From: Pseudocercospora fijiensis CIRAD86
Lineage: Eukaryota > Ascomycota > Dothideomycetes > Mycosphaerellales > Mycosphaerellaceae
Length of the DNA stretch: 64,000 bases
Direction of reading: 5' to 3'
NCBI RefSeq assembly: GCF_000340215.1
Contig: NW_006921541.1
Span: 3,073,527 to 3,137,526, forward strand
The notes under the pieces were generated by a model that was not told the origin of the DNA, searched no databases, and saw nothing but the letters and a program-made list of their open reading frames with translations. Made by a program: the position numbers and the translations under genes. Shown here piece by piece: positions 22,561 to 35,300 of the stretch (positions within the stretch are counted from its first letter, which is position 1; every line of letters begins with the position of its first letter).

Positions 22561-25500
22561 CCTTTATCGGCGGAGCTAGCAACCTCTAAAAAAGGCTAGC
22601 GAGATCTCGTCCGCTTTACTACCCTACGGAGGGTATAGGATAACGGGGCCTCCTCTAGAGGGTAGGCGTTATTATAGACTTTACGTAGATCGTCTACGTA
22701 TATTAAGTCGTCGATATTATACTATATATTATAGGCGCTCCTATACCCCTTCTACTTTACTAGGTATTAGAGAACGGGCTAGCCTCTTCGGACGACGGTC
22801 CTTCGCCCGAGAAAGCGCTCGATTTTGTAAGAATCGCCCTTATTACTAGAACCTAAACCGTCCTTAGCTACGACGGGCGGGGGCTCGTAATTAACAGTTC
22901 TCTTAAAAGGATCTAGGTCTTTAGGGGCTTTTTCTAACTACGAAACCGATATTACCGGATAGATACGTATTAATAGCGGCAACTTGAGATAGTAGGCTAG
23001 TCGTCCGACCTTCTTAAGAACTATAAAAGGCTCTTTAAAACGGTAGCTAAACTTGTACAACTAACCTAGTACTTCGTAACTATAATATAGGCGAAGTATA
23101 ATACGGTTACCTAGCTTAAGGAATAAAGGCTTATACTTACTATTATACCGTTCTTTTATTTTTACGTTCGCCTAAGTAATCGCGCCCTAGACTTCCTTCT
23201 AGATACGACTATACGCTACCGCCTAATTATACGGATAGTCGTATAGCATATCGAGCGAGTCGAGATTCGTCCTTACGCCCGTAGTAACCTCGTTCGGCGA
23301 CTAACTAGTAGTCGTATTGCGGAAGTTATTAAGTATAGCCTATAGCTATAGGATAAACGTCGTCTAATCCTCGCTAGGATAATCCGCTAACTAGTAACGA
23401 ATTACCGTCTCGACCGTCTAGTTAGTTCGCTCGGATTAACTATTAGTCTAAGGGCAGTAGGCCGTAGACGCAGCTAGCTTCGTACGTAGGCGCGAAAAAA
23501 CGCCCTTAAAGAAGTCGCTTAGCTAGCGAGGATTACGATTAGCGATAAGTACTACCGGTATACTTATATCTATTAAATAAAGCCTATCGATTAGAGCGAT
23601 GCCCTAGTCGTAGGCCTTCTAGTCCTCTTTGCCTAGGACGACTACTATCCGCTTAGACGTCTTATAAGTAATCGTATATAGTATATTAAATCTATCGGTT
23701 GTAACTAGCAAGGCGGTTACGAGATCTATCGTTATAGTATAGTATAGGCCCTCTATATTCTAAATCGGGTAAAGTTCGCCGTAAGGAGCGTATCGGGGGA
23801 CACGCAAAAGGAGATACTAGTAATAATAATCTAAATAGAGGCGAAGGTAGCGAGCGAGTCGATATATAAAGAAGGAAGCTTAAATGCGGTCGAAGACGCG
23901 CTAAAAGCCTTAGTAGCAACGGTTATCGTAAGCCTGCTCGAAAATCTCGCCTATTAAGGCTCGAGGGATACAAAGTCGCTCGCGCCCTAAAGATTAGTTA
24001 CAGAAATATAAGAGGCCGTCCCTCTCGAAGAATCGAATGCTTAGCGGACTATTAAACTTATTACCTATAAATAGGTCCGGATTTTTGCTACCCTTATACC
24101 GAACTAACGTCTTTGTTACCGAAGGTATATTAGCTCCCTTCGAATAGAGACGCTCTAGAGCATTCCGCGCCTATACTTATTAAACTAGTTATAAAACCCT
24201 AGACTAATGTTCGTCGTTATCGTACGCTCGGTTTAAGCGTCGTCGGAAATCTAGATCTAGTTCTACTAACATCGTATAAAAGTAGGCTACTTCCTCTAGA
24301 TCGGCCGAAGAGGGTATAACGTCGGTATAGTAGGAGAGCGGGTCTAAGTTCTCCTCGTCCGGCGTTAACTTAGGCGACTCTATATCGCCTAGAAGTCGAC
24401 TAAGGGCGTCTAGAACTAGGTGTATCCGCCCTAGATAGTAAACTAGATTAACTCGATATTAGGAAAGGAATATCGATACTCTTACTAATTTTAGGTTCTA
24501 CTTGCCCGTATCGGTAGTCGTAGTTATCGATACCGAGTTAGTAAGACCGACCGCGGCATAGTAGTCTATAAAGATAGTCGTCGGCCTCGATAAAGTATAT
24601 ATTAAATAGCCTACCTTCTTTACTATTTATACAATTCCCGAGTATTCGAGCTCTATTAGCTAATATCGTATCTCCGCCTAAGTTAGGCCTCGGCTTAAGA
24701 ATAGAATAGGCTAAACCTTGTAGTAAGGAAACAACTGCGCCTTTCCCTTAGATAGTATCGGGTCTAGATCTCTATCGATATAGTAGAGTACCGCGCTATA
24801 GCTAAACTCTTTTAAGGAATCTATATTAGTATATAAGCGACAGTTAGGGTCGAAATAGTATAGGAAGGAGGGCTTATAGAACATCGATTACAATAAGCGA
24901 AACGCTTTTACTAGCTCGTCGCGGTGCTAATCGTTCTTACCTAGCGTCGTAATAGCGACGTGCTAGCGACGACTATTACCGGTAACTAGCGCCTCTTTTA
25001 ATAAGCGTATCTTCTCCGCCTATAGAGGCGCTACTATCTACGCGTAGTATAGGATATATTGCCGCAACTAATTAGTTAAACCGAGATAATGCTCTAGTTT
25101 CTATACGTTTTCCGGGAACTAAAGCGAGGTAATCGCTACGATTTTCTCCTTACTCGTAGCTAAACCGAGGCCGCTAACGTGCTAACCTAAAAGGGTCGCA
25201 GAGGGGAAGCCTAAGAAAGTCTTCTTCGGACTAATACTAATCCTTACGGCGTCTAATCTCTAGAAGACCGCTTTTAGATAATCGAGATACTTAGGTAACG
25301 TTTACGAAAACACTACGATATCGTCGATATAGGCTCGCGTAAAGCTGCGATAGTCGCGAAGGATCTAATCTAGCTTCCGCTATACGAATTAGACACTATT
25401 CGAATATCCTATAATAGCGACCTTATACTATTCCTAGCTACGATAAGTATTAATCGTTAATTTATAACGATCCTCCGGTTTTACGCCCTATTAGTAGAAG

Positions 25501-26900
25501 AAGGTTAGATAGTCTATAGTGCTAATATACTAGTACCCTACTAATTGTGTAAAAAGATCCGCCTAGAGCGGTATCTAATAGCTATTAGGGATTGTTACCT
25601 TATTTAAGGCGCGGATATCGACTACTACCCGCGGCTTATTAATTATACCGCCTTTACTATTAGCAACCCGCTTCTAAACTACGAATACCGGGAAGCCGAA
25701 GGGGGTAGGCTCGGTAGTATACTACATTTTCCCTTAGCGGTGCAAGTCGTTATATATCTTGTCTACTACCTTACGATCCCTCTTACCTAGGTTAATTATA
25801 CGAGGAGGCGGTAACAGATCTAAGTAGTTCGGTACTATAGGGATAGGCATATAATCGTGCTTAGGAATATCGACTACCGTTTAGCGATCCGTAAAAAGCT
25901 CCGGGTACCGCTCGACCGCTATAGCGATCTAGTCTGCCTAGTTATCGTTACCGTAGATCGTTACGCCTAACGCGTACTAGTATTCCCGCTACGTATTTAG
26001 CATATCCCGCGTAGCCGTAAAAGCGTTAGGACTTAATCCCGCTAGTCCGTAGTCGGCTACGTCGATATAGTAGGCCCTAGTAATAGTCCTATTACTTAAC
26101 AAACCGAGTAGCTATCTAGCCCGTACTGTTACCGGAGTCGTCGTATCGTTACGAATGTACGTATAAGAAAAATTAGCGTCTACGACCTAATTATACGCCG
26201 TTACTACCGGTAGAGCTTATAACGACAATCCTTAGGTATTGCCGGTTAGCTAGGCTAAGAAACTAGTATTAAGAATAAAATCCCGGCCCTTAGGGAGGTT
26301 ACCGCCGTACTTAACTAGCGCGAGGGCGACCGTACGCGGCGCTAATGTTACGTCCTCTGCTAGCCTTATAGGGCGCTAAACCGACTTCCCTTTCTTGCGC
26401 TTAACGGCTACTTTAAAGTAGGCGTTGTCCTAACTAGCTATAGTAACCGTCTACGCGGGAATATCGATCTTTATTCCCTCTAGGGCAATCGTATCTATAC
26501 CGACTAGGATCTTCGCCTTTAGTTTAGGAACTAGGTAAACCTTACGAGTTATCTATACTAGGGAGACTATACCGTCCGCCTTCGCTACTAAGACAAATAT
26601 ATCTAATACGACGTATTCCCTAGAGCGATACGCGCCGGTAATACCGCTAATTTCGATTAGTTCGTATAACTTGCGTATCTCTACGTCCGGGCGATAGCTT
26701 AAAATAAAGTCTTTTTCCGTAATAGTAAGCGTATAGCCGGTATCTAGGTAGACCTATATAGATATACCGAATAGTAACAATCGAAGAGGGAAAGTTATAT
26801 ACTACTAATTCCGGACTACGTAACCCTACTAGGCTAACGGAGGCGCCTTCGACTTAATTACTTTTAGGTTTGCTAATATGCGTTCGATAATAGTAGAAGG
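22535..26900 (-). pseudogene. Pol of element E: protease, RT, RNase H, integrase, chromodomain, RIP-degraded
   Basis: Reading leftward. At about 26935-27000, near the gag-pol junction, is a C2H2-like finger (KIC...F..GNLL.Q.I) with Cys and His turned to Tyr. A protease-like stretch follows (26700-26780, YLDTGYT, i.e. an intact D-T-G). RT lies at about 25050-25800 with YIDD intact at 25315-25330. RNase H is at about 24450-24850, with an Asp turned to Asn in the first motif. Integrase is at about 23100-24100 (SDFFKG, and T.SERTNQ-like motifs). The chromodomain is at about 22740-22860 with YLVK-W-KGYRSA. Trp codons are TAG. The C-terminus runs into ORF3 in another frame. The intact YIDD does not rescue the gene, which has many stops. 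Confidence 0.88.
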
Positions 26901-28574
26901 CGTCGTCGCCCTAGTATACTCCCTACGAATATACTAGTATAGAAGGTTGCCTAACTTAAATCGCCGCCTACAAATCTTATAAGCGTACTTCGTAGAGGTA
27001 AATAGTTAGATCGCTACCGGTAGGGACGCTTTAGCCTATAGTACCGAGTTTAACGCTAATAGTAATCGGTCGCCTATATCCGTAAAGTAGGCTCCTAAGC
27101 CCGGATTAGAGTCGTATAGGTCGGTAAAGTAGTCGGCGTCTTTTCCGGCATTACCGAAATAGCTCTAATTATTCGCGTCGACTCTCCTATTATCCTCCTA
27201 ACTATCCTCCTAATAGCTATTATCGGCTTAGTTAGTATTATTTATAGTATCTCCTACTTTCTTACTACTATCGGCAAAGTTAGCCTACTTACGAGCTCGA
27301 TCGTTACGCTTTCTATCCTATCGATTAAATAGGCGCGAATCTACTCGCTTTAGATCTTTCGGGAGGAAGGTAGGGCTACTACCCTTCGACGGTCCTTCGC
27401 TATTTCGTACTAGTAGTAGATAATTCTACTAGTAGGTATTAGTAGGGCGAGGTAGGGTAGGTCGGTCGAGGTCGCGGTTCCGGCTATCTAGGAGCGCTCT
27501 TGCTAGAGTATAACTTACTAGAGCGTAGGAGGCATTCCCTTTAGGCTAGCCCTACTAAGTAACCTTACTAGTACGGCTATTATCTCTAGTCGTAACATCC
27601 TAGCGGCGATTCGACGAAGACGAGAGTATATACTCCTAAATTAACGCCTGCTTCTCGTAATAAGTAACCTATTTATCGACCTTTATATAGCAATTCGGTT
27701 CGTCGATATTAAGCTAAAGTCGTAGATCTATCCGACGGTAAGACTCGAGGAGCCGATTAGACTTCCTTATACTAGTATCCTTAGTAAGGCGCACCGTTTT
27801 AACGATAAAATCCGTTACTAAGCGCCTAGCTACGATATTCTACTAGTCGTAGCGCTACTTATCGAAGAGATCTATCGCCTTTATCGGTAGAACCTTCTAT
27901 TTCTTCCTAAGACAACGCTCCTAGCGCTTTAAACCGTACCTACCGCGTAGTTTAGCTTAGTTCCTACTCGAGAGGTAACTATAATACTAACTAAGCGCGA
28001 CTCTTCGGAAGTATAAGAAGAGGTTAAAGCGAACCGTCTCTCGTCCTACGATATAGATATAATCCTTAGCCGCTTTAATAAAAGTATATACCGAACGGTA
28101 TATTATCTTGTTTCCGACTAAGGCATAGTCCCCTTCGCCGTAATCTGCGACGCTAAGTAGGGGATCGAAGAAGCCGAGGTACGCTAGATTAAACTACGGC
28201 TACTAAGGGCGGGCGTAGTAGCTATAAATATAGCTCGCTTTAGAATCCGGCGTTTCTGCGACGTAATCCTAATAACGCTAATAGTGTCTACGACGCTAAG
28301 TGCGTCTATAATAGTTATTATTAGAGGAGCTATCGTCGTCTAACGAAGATTAGTCAGAATCGTCGGAATCCTCGCTATCCGACGAGGATCTATTCTTACT
28401 CGGATTACCCTAATATCGACGGTGTTTCTAGCGTTGCTTCTTACCTTCCTATAGTAGACCCTATAGGTCTAATAGCGGAAAGGGCAAAGGCTAATCCTAC
28501 GCCGGCTTACGAGAGGGATCGCTTAGATCGAAGTTACTAGCTAGCGGTAGTAGTAGATAGACCGACGAATTACT

Positions 28575-28635
28575 AGGAGGGTTACTAGTAGGGTTACTAG
28601 GAGGGTTGCTAGGTATATTACTAGGCGGATCGCCT
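28575..28635 (-). repeat. Short tandem repeat in E gag (PSNP units)
   Basis: Four to five copies of a 12-15 bp unit (gagggttactag) coding for Pro-Ser-Asn-Pro on the minus strand. It is a low-complexity linker within gag. Confidence 0.7.
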
Positions 28636-29112
28636 AGCGCGAAGCTACCCCAACGTAAGCGGCTATACCTATAGGCATTTATATATACGTCCGCTCTCTA
28701 CTAGTAATCGTATTAGCTAGAGTTCGGCTATAGTAGGTTCGGCTAGGGCGGACTTAGCTTACGCGTAGCCGATAGCGGTAAAATCGCCTATTCTATTAGA
28801 AAGTCTAATATAACTTCGTTAAGATAGACTCCTCTCCGTCTAGCTAACTCGCGAAGATAATTACGACGCTAATAGTCTTATTATACGGCAATGTTCGCTC
28901 TATCGATCTCCTCGGTTATCTACGAGGCATCTACTAGGGTACGATATTAGAAACGACTACGCGGCTTATTAGCCTACGGGTCGGCGAGGCCGTCGTTTAT
29001 TAGAGGTAATTAGCTACGAGCGATATCCTAGAACGGCGACGTCGATAGATCGGAAGGCCTAGATAACGGTTCCTTAGGCGAAGTCTTAGGTAGAGGACGG
29101 AGCTCTATACAC

Positions 29113-30488
29113 ACTAGATTGTTAATAAAGAATTCACAACGCAATCTTTGCCCCTACAAGTTCTTTTTAATATATCGTTTTATCTAGAGGAGTTATAGCT
29201 TAATAATATAGGACAAAGATACTCTAATTTATATATATTTTTAGAAAATATTAAAATTTCTAGTCGTTGCCTCCTAAATTAATAAGCTATATAGCTTAAA
29301 ACTCTAAGTTAGAGATTTTAGAATTTTAGCGTTTTCTTGAGTCTTAATATACTATTTTTAGTAATCTAAAAACTAGGCCTTATAGTTTTACTTAATAAAA
29401 ATCTATTTTGAGATTTTTCTCGTAATATAGCTACTATTAGTTCTATAATCTAGAATTTAAAACTTAAATTCTTCTTAGGTTCCCTTTCGTATATCTTTTT
29501 CTTTAGACGAGTTATAGCTCAGCAATATAAGACAAAAATAATCTATTTTTAATCTAGTATTAGAAAATTACTAAAATTGTTATAGCTATCTACTAGGATT
29601 AGCCTAAAATTCTAGAATAAAGATTTTAAGACTTTTGCTTTTTTTAAGCATTAGTATACTATTTTTAGTAATCTAAAACCTAAACCTAATAGTTTCACCT
29701 AGTAGGAATCTATATTAAAGCTTTTACTTTAAATAAGCTATAAATAGTCTTATAACTTAGAAAAGAATATTCTTAAGAATTGTAAACTTTAAATTGCTAA
29801 GCCTACAATTGTTAAGAATATTCGCTTTAGGATTTTAAGACTAATAGTAAGCGTATTAAAATAAGAATCTCAAAATATATTTATACTAGGTAAAACTTTT
29901 AGGTCTAGGTTTTAGATTACTAAAAATAGTATACTAAGGCTTAATAAATACTAAAATCTTAAAATCTTTACCTAAGAGTTTTAGGCTAATCTTAGTATAT
30001 AGCTATAATAGTTTTAGTTATTTTCTAAAAATACATAAAAGTTAAAGTATATTTGTCTTATATTACTAAGCTATAGCTCTTCTAAATAAAAAGATAAACT
30101 AACGAGAATATAGTAAGAAAATAATATTCCTTTCTAGATTATATTACTAATAGTTTATATAATAATATATAAATTTAGATTTAGATTTTTATAAGATGAA
30201 ACTATAAGATCTAGATTTTAGATTACTAAAAATAGTATGCTAAGGCCTAAAAAATGCTAAAATTGTTAAACTTCTAAATTAGACTTTTAGGCTATATAGC
30301 CTATAAATTCAATAGGTAACGACTAGAAATTTTATTATTTTCTAAAAACAGATACAAATTAGAGTATTTTTGTTCTACATTGTTAAGCTATAACTCCTCT
30401 ATATAAAAAGATATATTAAAAAGAACTTAAAGGAGCAAAGATTGCGTTGTTATCGCTACGGTCAGAAGTGCTATATTGACAATCTAGT
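29113..30488. mobile_element. G: foldback / long-TIR non-autonomous element (1.38 kb)
   Basis: The two halves are inverted copies of each other. The left end ACTAGATTGTTAA...ACAACGCAATCTTTGC is matched by the right end GCAAAGATTGCGTTGTT...TTGACAATCTAGT. Each half itself holds two direct repeats of about 320 bp (units near 29163 and 29485, with inverted counterparts near 30050 and 30380). It is very AT-rich and has no coding frame. If the TIR starts at GATTG, the target duplication is TA (29115-29116 and 30485-30486), as in Tc1/mariner-type elements. It interrupts E gag. Confidence 0.82.
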
Positions 30489-31250
30489 ACGTATGGGCCT
30501 CCCTAGTAGAGGCTCCCTTTAGTTCTAAGGATTCTCGTCTACCGGGTATCGTAGCTTAAGTAGCCTCCGTAAGAAAACCGATTCGAGCGAGCTATTAGGC
30601 GAATCGGGACGCTATTCCGGCGGTACGGTTGTTTCTACCGTAGTAATAGGCGAAACTATAGGCCGCGCTAGAACTTAAGCCGGTCGGGCCGGTAGACGCT
30701 ACTCTACTATAGGTAGTAGATAGATTTCCGGGTAGAATTAACGGTAATAGCGTAAATCGCGCACTGTTAGGAGCGCGGCTTTAAGCTCCTTAACCGATTT
30801 AGTTAGAATTCCTTTATCTACTACCTACTGCCTTAGGAAGTTGTAACCGTTAAGGGTGTTTAGGTAGAGTTCCTCGACTTTAGTTTATAGAGGCGGCGGA
30901 TTTCCTACGAGCGGATAATAGTGTAGAATGTATAAAGTAAGCAAGTCGATTCGGCTATACTTTACTCTAAGCTAGGTCGCGAAGTTCTCGCTATAATCGA
31001 CGTAGTTCTAAATATAGGAACAGATACGTAGGATATAGGGCTCTATATCTAGTAATCCGAGATTATAGTACTAGGGCAGCGGTTAAACCGCTAGCTTAGC
31101 TAATTTCGAGGCTTCTACCGGAGTTAGAAGCGAGTCCGAAGGAGCTACGGCAAGCGGATAAACTATTAGTAAGAGGGTAAAGGTAAGATAGTCTCTAGAT
31201 AGAGGATAGTAATAGAGAACCGACTAAAGGCGGAGGAGCGTAGCTTATCG

Positions 31251-31587
31251 GGGTAGGTCCTCCTAGGGAAAGCGGCTACCCCTAGACCTAGGTATAGGAG
31301 GCAATTACTACTAAAGGTAGAAACTACTACTACTATCTCCTCGGTATACTAATAGGATTGCCGATAAGGCGCTCGCGCGTCGGTAGGGTATAGTACGGAA
31401 GGGCAGTAAATCGAACAGATACCGTCGTAACGGATAGGAGTTAAATCGTAGTAATCGGCGGAAGATCGGTAGGACCTATAGCTAATCGCGTCGATTCTCG
31501 TCGCAGCCGTAACGACCGGGGTCGATTCGGGTAGAGGACTAATAGTTAGTATAGAAGCTAACTAAGCATTAAGCGAAGCTACTAAGT
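31251..31587 (-). other. E 5' leader
   Basis: About 340 bp between the 5' LTR and the first recognisable gag coding signal. Just inside the LTR the minus strand reads ACTTAGTAGCTTCGC, a possible RIPed primer site (TGGTAGC). Nothing else is seen. Confidence 0.45.
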
Positions 31588-31775
31588 TACTAGGTATACG
31601 GTCACAGCACGAAGGTATCGTAACGGTTACACGGCACAAAAGCTAACACATTCTCTAAGGCGCCGCGAGGCAAGCCATCCACATAACAGTCCTACTATTA
31701 GCAGCAATAGCGACCGTAGCGGTTAATAGCAACCGCTGCCTGCTATCGCACACACAATAGTATCACATCGTAATA
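31588..31775 (-). repeat. 5' LTR of E (188 bp), nearly free of RIP
   Basis: It keeps many CA dinucleotides (for example catccacataacag, cgcacacacaatag) where the other LTR has TA. On the minus strand it starts TATTACGATG (from TGTTACGATG) and ends CCTAGTA. It is followed by TSD ctagc. Confidence 0.93.
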
Positions 31776-32300
31776 CTAGCCGTAAGGATTGCTATCTAGG
31801 TAGGATTTCCCGTTTCTCGCGATAAAACCCTCGCTAACTATTTCTTTTAGCGCTATCGCCTCGGAGGTAACGAATACTATTACTAATATCGTAGCATAAC
31901 AAACTTAGACGTAAGTTTATCTCTGTCCTTAGATTTTCTCTCGCTAATCTTCTTTTCTCTTAGAGGTATTCCTACTACTCTCCGTCTCGGTACTAATCGT
32001 ATCGGTCCGCTAGATTAGCTAGGTTAATAAGGGGTTCCGTAGGTTTTCTAGTAGGCTCTAGATAGTTTCGGAGGTAATATTATATCTTTTTTTTTCTAGT
32101 CCTAAGGGGACCTCTTAATTTCGGGCGGAGACCCGATACTTACTTATAAATACCTAAATAAAATTTTTTCTATCTTAAATTATGTTTCCCTTCTCTAGTG
32201 TTTCTAGTAAACCCTAAATATTTCGTATACAAAAGCTCCTAAGTTAGTAAAGAAACTCCGAAAGTTAGTAAAAATCCCTAAAGTCTATAGATTAACTACC
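31776..32300 (-). other. D 3' region, right part (non-coding)
   Basis: Between the end of D pol and the insertion of E. It continues at 17092. I see no supported reading frame. Confidence 0.5.
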
Positions 32301-35300
32301 GTTGCTCTACGGAAAAACTCTAGGTTACTACGTTATTTCCTCCGTTTCCCTTTCTTCTCCTAGTCTCCTAAAGGTCCGTCGTTCTCCTCGATTTATCCGT
32401 ATCTCGCTTCGAAGTCGTTAAGTACTAAGGTATCCGCGATATAGTCTAGGGGTTCCTACGTAGGTTTACAGTACCCGCTCTATTTTACGAGCGCTTCTCG
32501 TCCTTAGCTCTACTTCCTTTTCCGAGTATATAAGATTTCTTCGACCTACTATTCTTTATACGTCTCGAATAAAATAGGGTCCGGCTATTCGTCGTCGATT
32601 ACCTACCCTAGTAGGGGGTCTCTACTCGTAAGTCTTAGAAGGTCGGTATAGAATACCGGGTAAATATTACTAGGTATCCCCGAGAGTTATACTAAGATAG
32701 GCGATAATACCTCTTCGACTATATACTTAGCGTATCTCGAGTCGAGGCTCTTCTTTAGTCTATCTATCTAGTAATTCCTTAGGTCGAGCTAGACCTTGTC
32801 TCTAATACGGTATACCGGCGCTAGCGTCCTAGTCTTATTCGCGCTTTCCTCTTGTTTCTATACTACTTCCGCTATTTGTACTTAGTATAGGTCTAAGATC
32901 TTCTTAATCTTATCTACGAATTCCTCCGCTCGTTTCGCCGTAGTTAGCCGCCTATCGATAGCTAGGTCCTCTTCTAGCGGAACGGGGGAGGTAGATTCGT
33001 AGCCGTAGGTCGCGAAGAAAGAGCTTATTCCTAATCCCGCTTAGTATCTCCCGTTAAACGCGAGTTCCGCCGTAGGAAGCTATTAGTTCTAGTCGGACTA
33101 CATTTAGTTAATATAGTTCCGTAGGTACGCTTAAATATCTTAGTTTACGCGCTCCGGACCTCCGTCGGTTTATAGGTAGTAAGCGGAGCTTAACCTCTGT
33201 TTTACGCTAAGTAGTCGATATATTTCCCTCTAGAAGGTACTTATCTAATTTGTATCTCTATCGCTAGTAATAGTACGAGGCAGTCCGTAATACCTAACCT
33301 AGTATTTTAGAAACAAAACTATATATTCCTCCGCTTTTATAGAGGGAGTACCGATAAGGGCAATCTACTTACTAAAGCGGTCTTTAATTACCTAAAGATA
33401 TCGATTCCCGTCTAACTCTAGTAGGTTAGTTATAAAGTCTATCGAGATTTCTTAGAAGAAATAGTCGGGCACCGGTAGTAGCTTTAGGAGGCCGTGTTTA
33501 TACTCCCTCTATACTTTATTACGTCTATTATAGTTACAATTCCGTAGGAATTGTCGTACCTACTTCGACTATAGCGGCTAGTAGAATTCGCGACCTAGTA
33601 TAGAAGCGGCAGAATCCTAGCTAGGGTAACCGTAGAGCGGTAAGTCGTAGATCGATTAGATAATCTTCGTATATAGTATATCCTATTATAGTTCTTCGGC
33701 TCCTATATCTTTGTATTCGGCCTCTATCGTAGCTAGGGCTCCTAGAACCTAGAGTTTGCCGCGATAGCGTAGGAACCCCTTAGGGTCTATCGTATAATCC
33801 CTAATCTAAATTTTCGCCTTAATTTCCGGTTGTAATATCCTATATCCCTTACAGACTTTCCGTAATACTATCTAGTATACCGTATCCTTCTCGATAATGC
33901 TTTTCTATATTTCGTTTATCTCTAGGTCCTAGAATAGTTTAGCGCTTTCCGGCGGGGCTTACGCGGGTTCCGTCTCGTTTACGAGTAAGGATAACGGGCC
34001 CGCCTTAGTAGTACGTAGGAAGCTACGGATCGTAGTACTAGAGATTTAGACGTTTTCCGGCTAGTTTAGAGAGAGGTCCGGATCTAGAAATCTCCGGAAC
34101 CTCGAAAGCTTATCGTCTTAGCCTAATGTATCCTATTCTCTCCTTAATAAGGTATCTAGTAGAATAGCCTCGATTCCCGGCTAGTAGACTAGGGTAAACT
34201 AGTACTTTACTAGTTCTTCCTACTATCGGATCTATCTCTTAGATAGTTAGCGCTTTACTATAAAGTATTCTAGGTTCTTATAGTCCGTCTAAATCGTAAA
34301 GGGGCTATATAATTTTAGCTCGGAGTCCTAAAACTTAATACTAGATACGACCGCGAGCATTTCTTTATCGTAGATATCGTAGTTGATCTCCGCTTTGTTT
34401 AGTTTCTTTAAAAAGAAGCCTACCGGTCGACGGATCCTCTCCTTTTCTTAGATAAGGGCGCCCCTAATCGCGAACCTACTATAATCTGTTTTAAAGAAGG
34501 TAGGAAGGGACGGGTCCTACTAGGTAAGTACTAGGGCGCGGTAGAATTTATCCTTTAGCGTCTCGAACGCTTTGTCCTACTCTTCCCTCTAGGAGAATAG
34601 AGTTCCCTTACTAGTTAGCGCGGTTAATAGTGCGGAAATCTTAGAATAGTTCGGTACGAATATACGGTAATAGTTCGTAAATCCTAAGAAACGACGAACT
34701 TCCTTCTAGGCATTAGGTACTACCTATTTCTATACGGCTTCTACCTTTTTAGGATCTACTAATACTCCCTCTCCGTTAGCGTAGACGATAAATCCTAGGT
34801 ACTTAATCTTTTTCTAGGCGAATTCGCTCTTTTTAATATTAAGGTAAAGGCCTCTATCCTAAAGCTTCTTAAGAACGGCCCTTACCTTACGGAAATAGTC
34901 TTCTCTTATCCCGCTCGAGCAGATAACTACGTCGTCTATATATACTAACGCGAAATCGTCTAGATACTCCCGTAGGAGAGTTTTAATATACCGTTAAAAC
35001 GTAGCCGGGGCTCCGGACAAACCGAACGGGTATACTAGGTACTCGAACGAGCCTAGCCTAGTACGGAAGGCTGTTTTATACTTGTATCCTTTTGCTATTC
35101 TTATCTTATAAAAGGCTAAGACTACGTTAACCTTAGTTAACTATCGGGCCTCCGTTAGGTTCCTTATAGTATCTAGGATTAGTAGGAGGGAGTATCGGTC
35201 TTGCTTCGTAAGGGCGTTAAGCGCCCTATAGTCCTAGTAGAACTATAGTCCTCCCCCGGGTTTCTTAATAAATAGCACAGGCGCCGCCGCTTCGGAGTTC

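Larger units (their letters stand above)
26900..31250 (-). pseudogene. Gag of element E, interrupted by foldback G
   Basis: Coding signal on the minus strand runs from about 31250 to 30489 (e.g. a segment LTKSVKELKAALLTVRDL near 30780), stops at G, and resumes from 29112 to about 26950. After G there is a segment LRELARRRGVYLNEVILDFL near 28830, a tandem Pro-Ser-Asn-Pro tract at about 28575-28635, a Ser/Asp-rich acidic stretch (about 28340-28400) and an Arg-rich region before the zinc finger. Domain assignment is by position before protease and RT; the Gag proper has little conserved sequence. The start is approximate. Confidence 0.65.
17093..31775 (-). mobile_element. E: large Ty3/gypsy chromovirus with extra 3' ORF (14.7 kb)
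   Basis: It has 188-bp LTRs at 17093-17280 and 31588-31775 and TSD ctagc on both sides (17088-17092 and 31776-31780). A minus-strand polypurine tract (gtaggaggggaggc) sits next to the left LTR. Reading leftward it has a leader, gag (interrupted by foldback G), pol with a chromodomain, and a third reading frame of about 5.2 kb that reaches the polypurine tract. Without G it is about 13.3 kb, roughly twice a normal gypsy element. It inserted into D downstream of pol. Confidence 0.93.
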
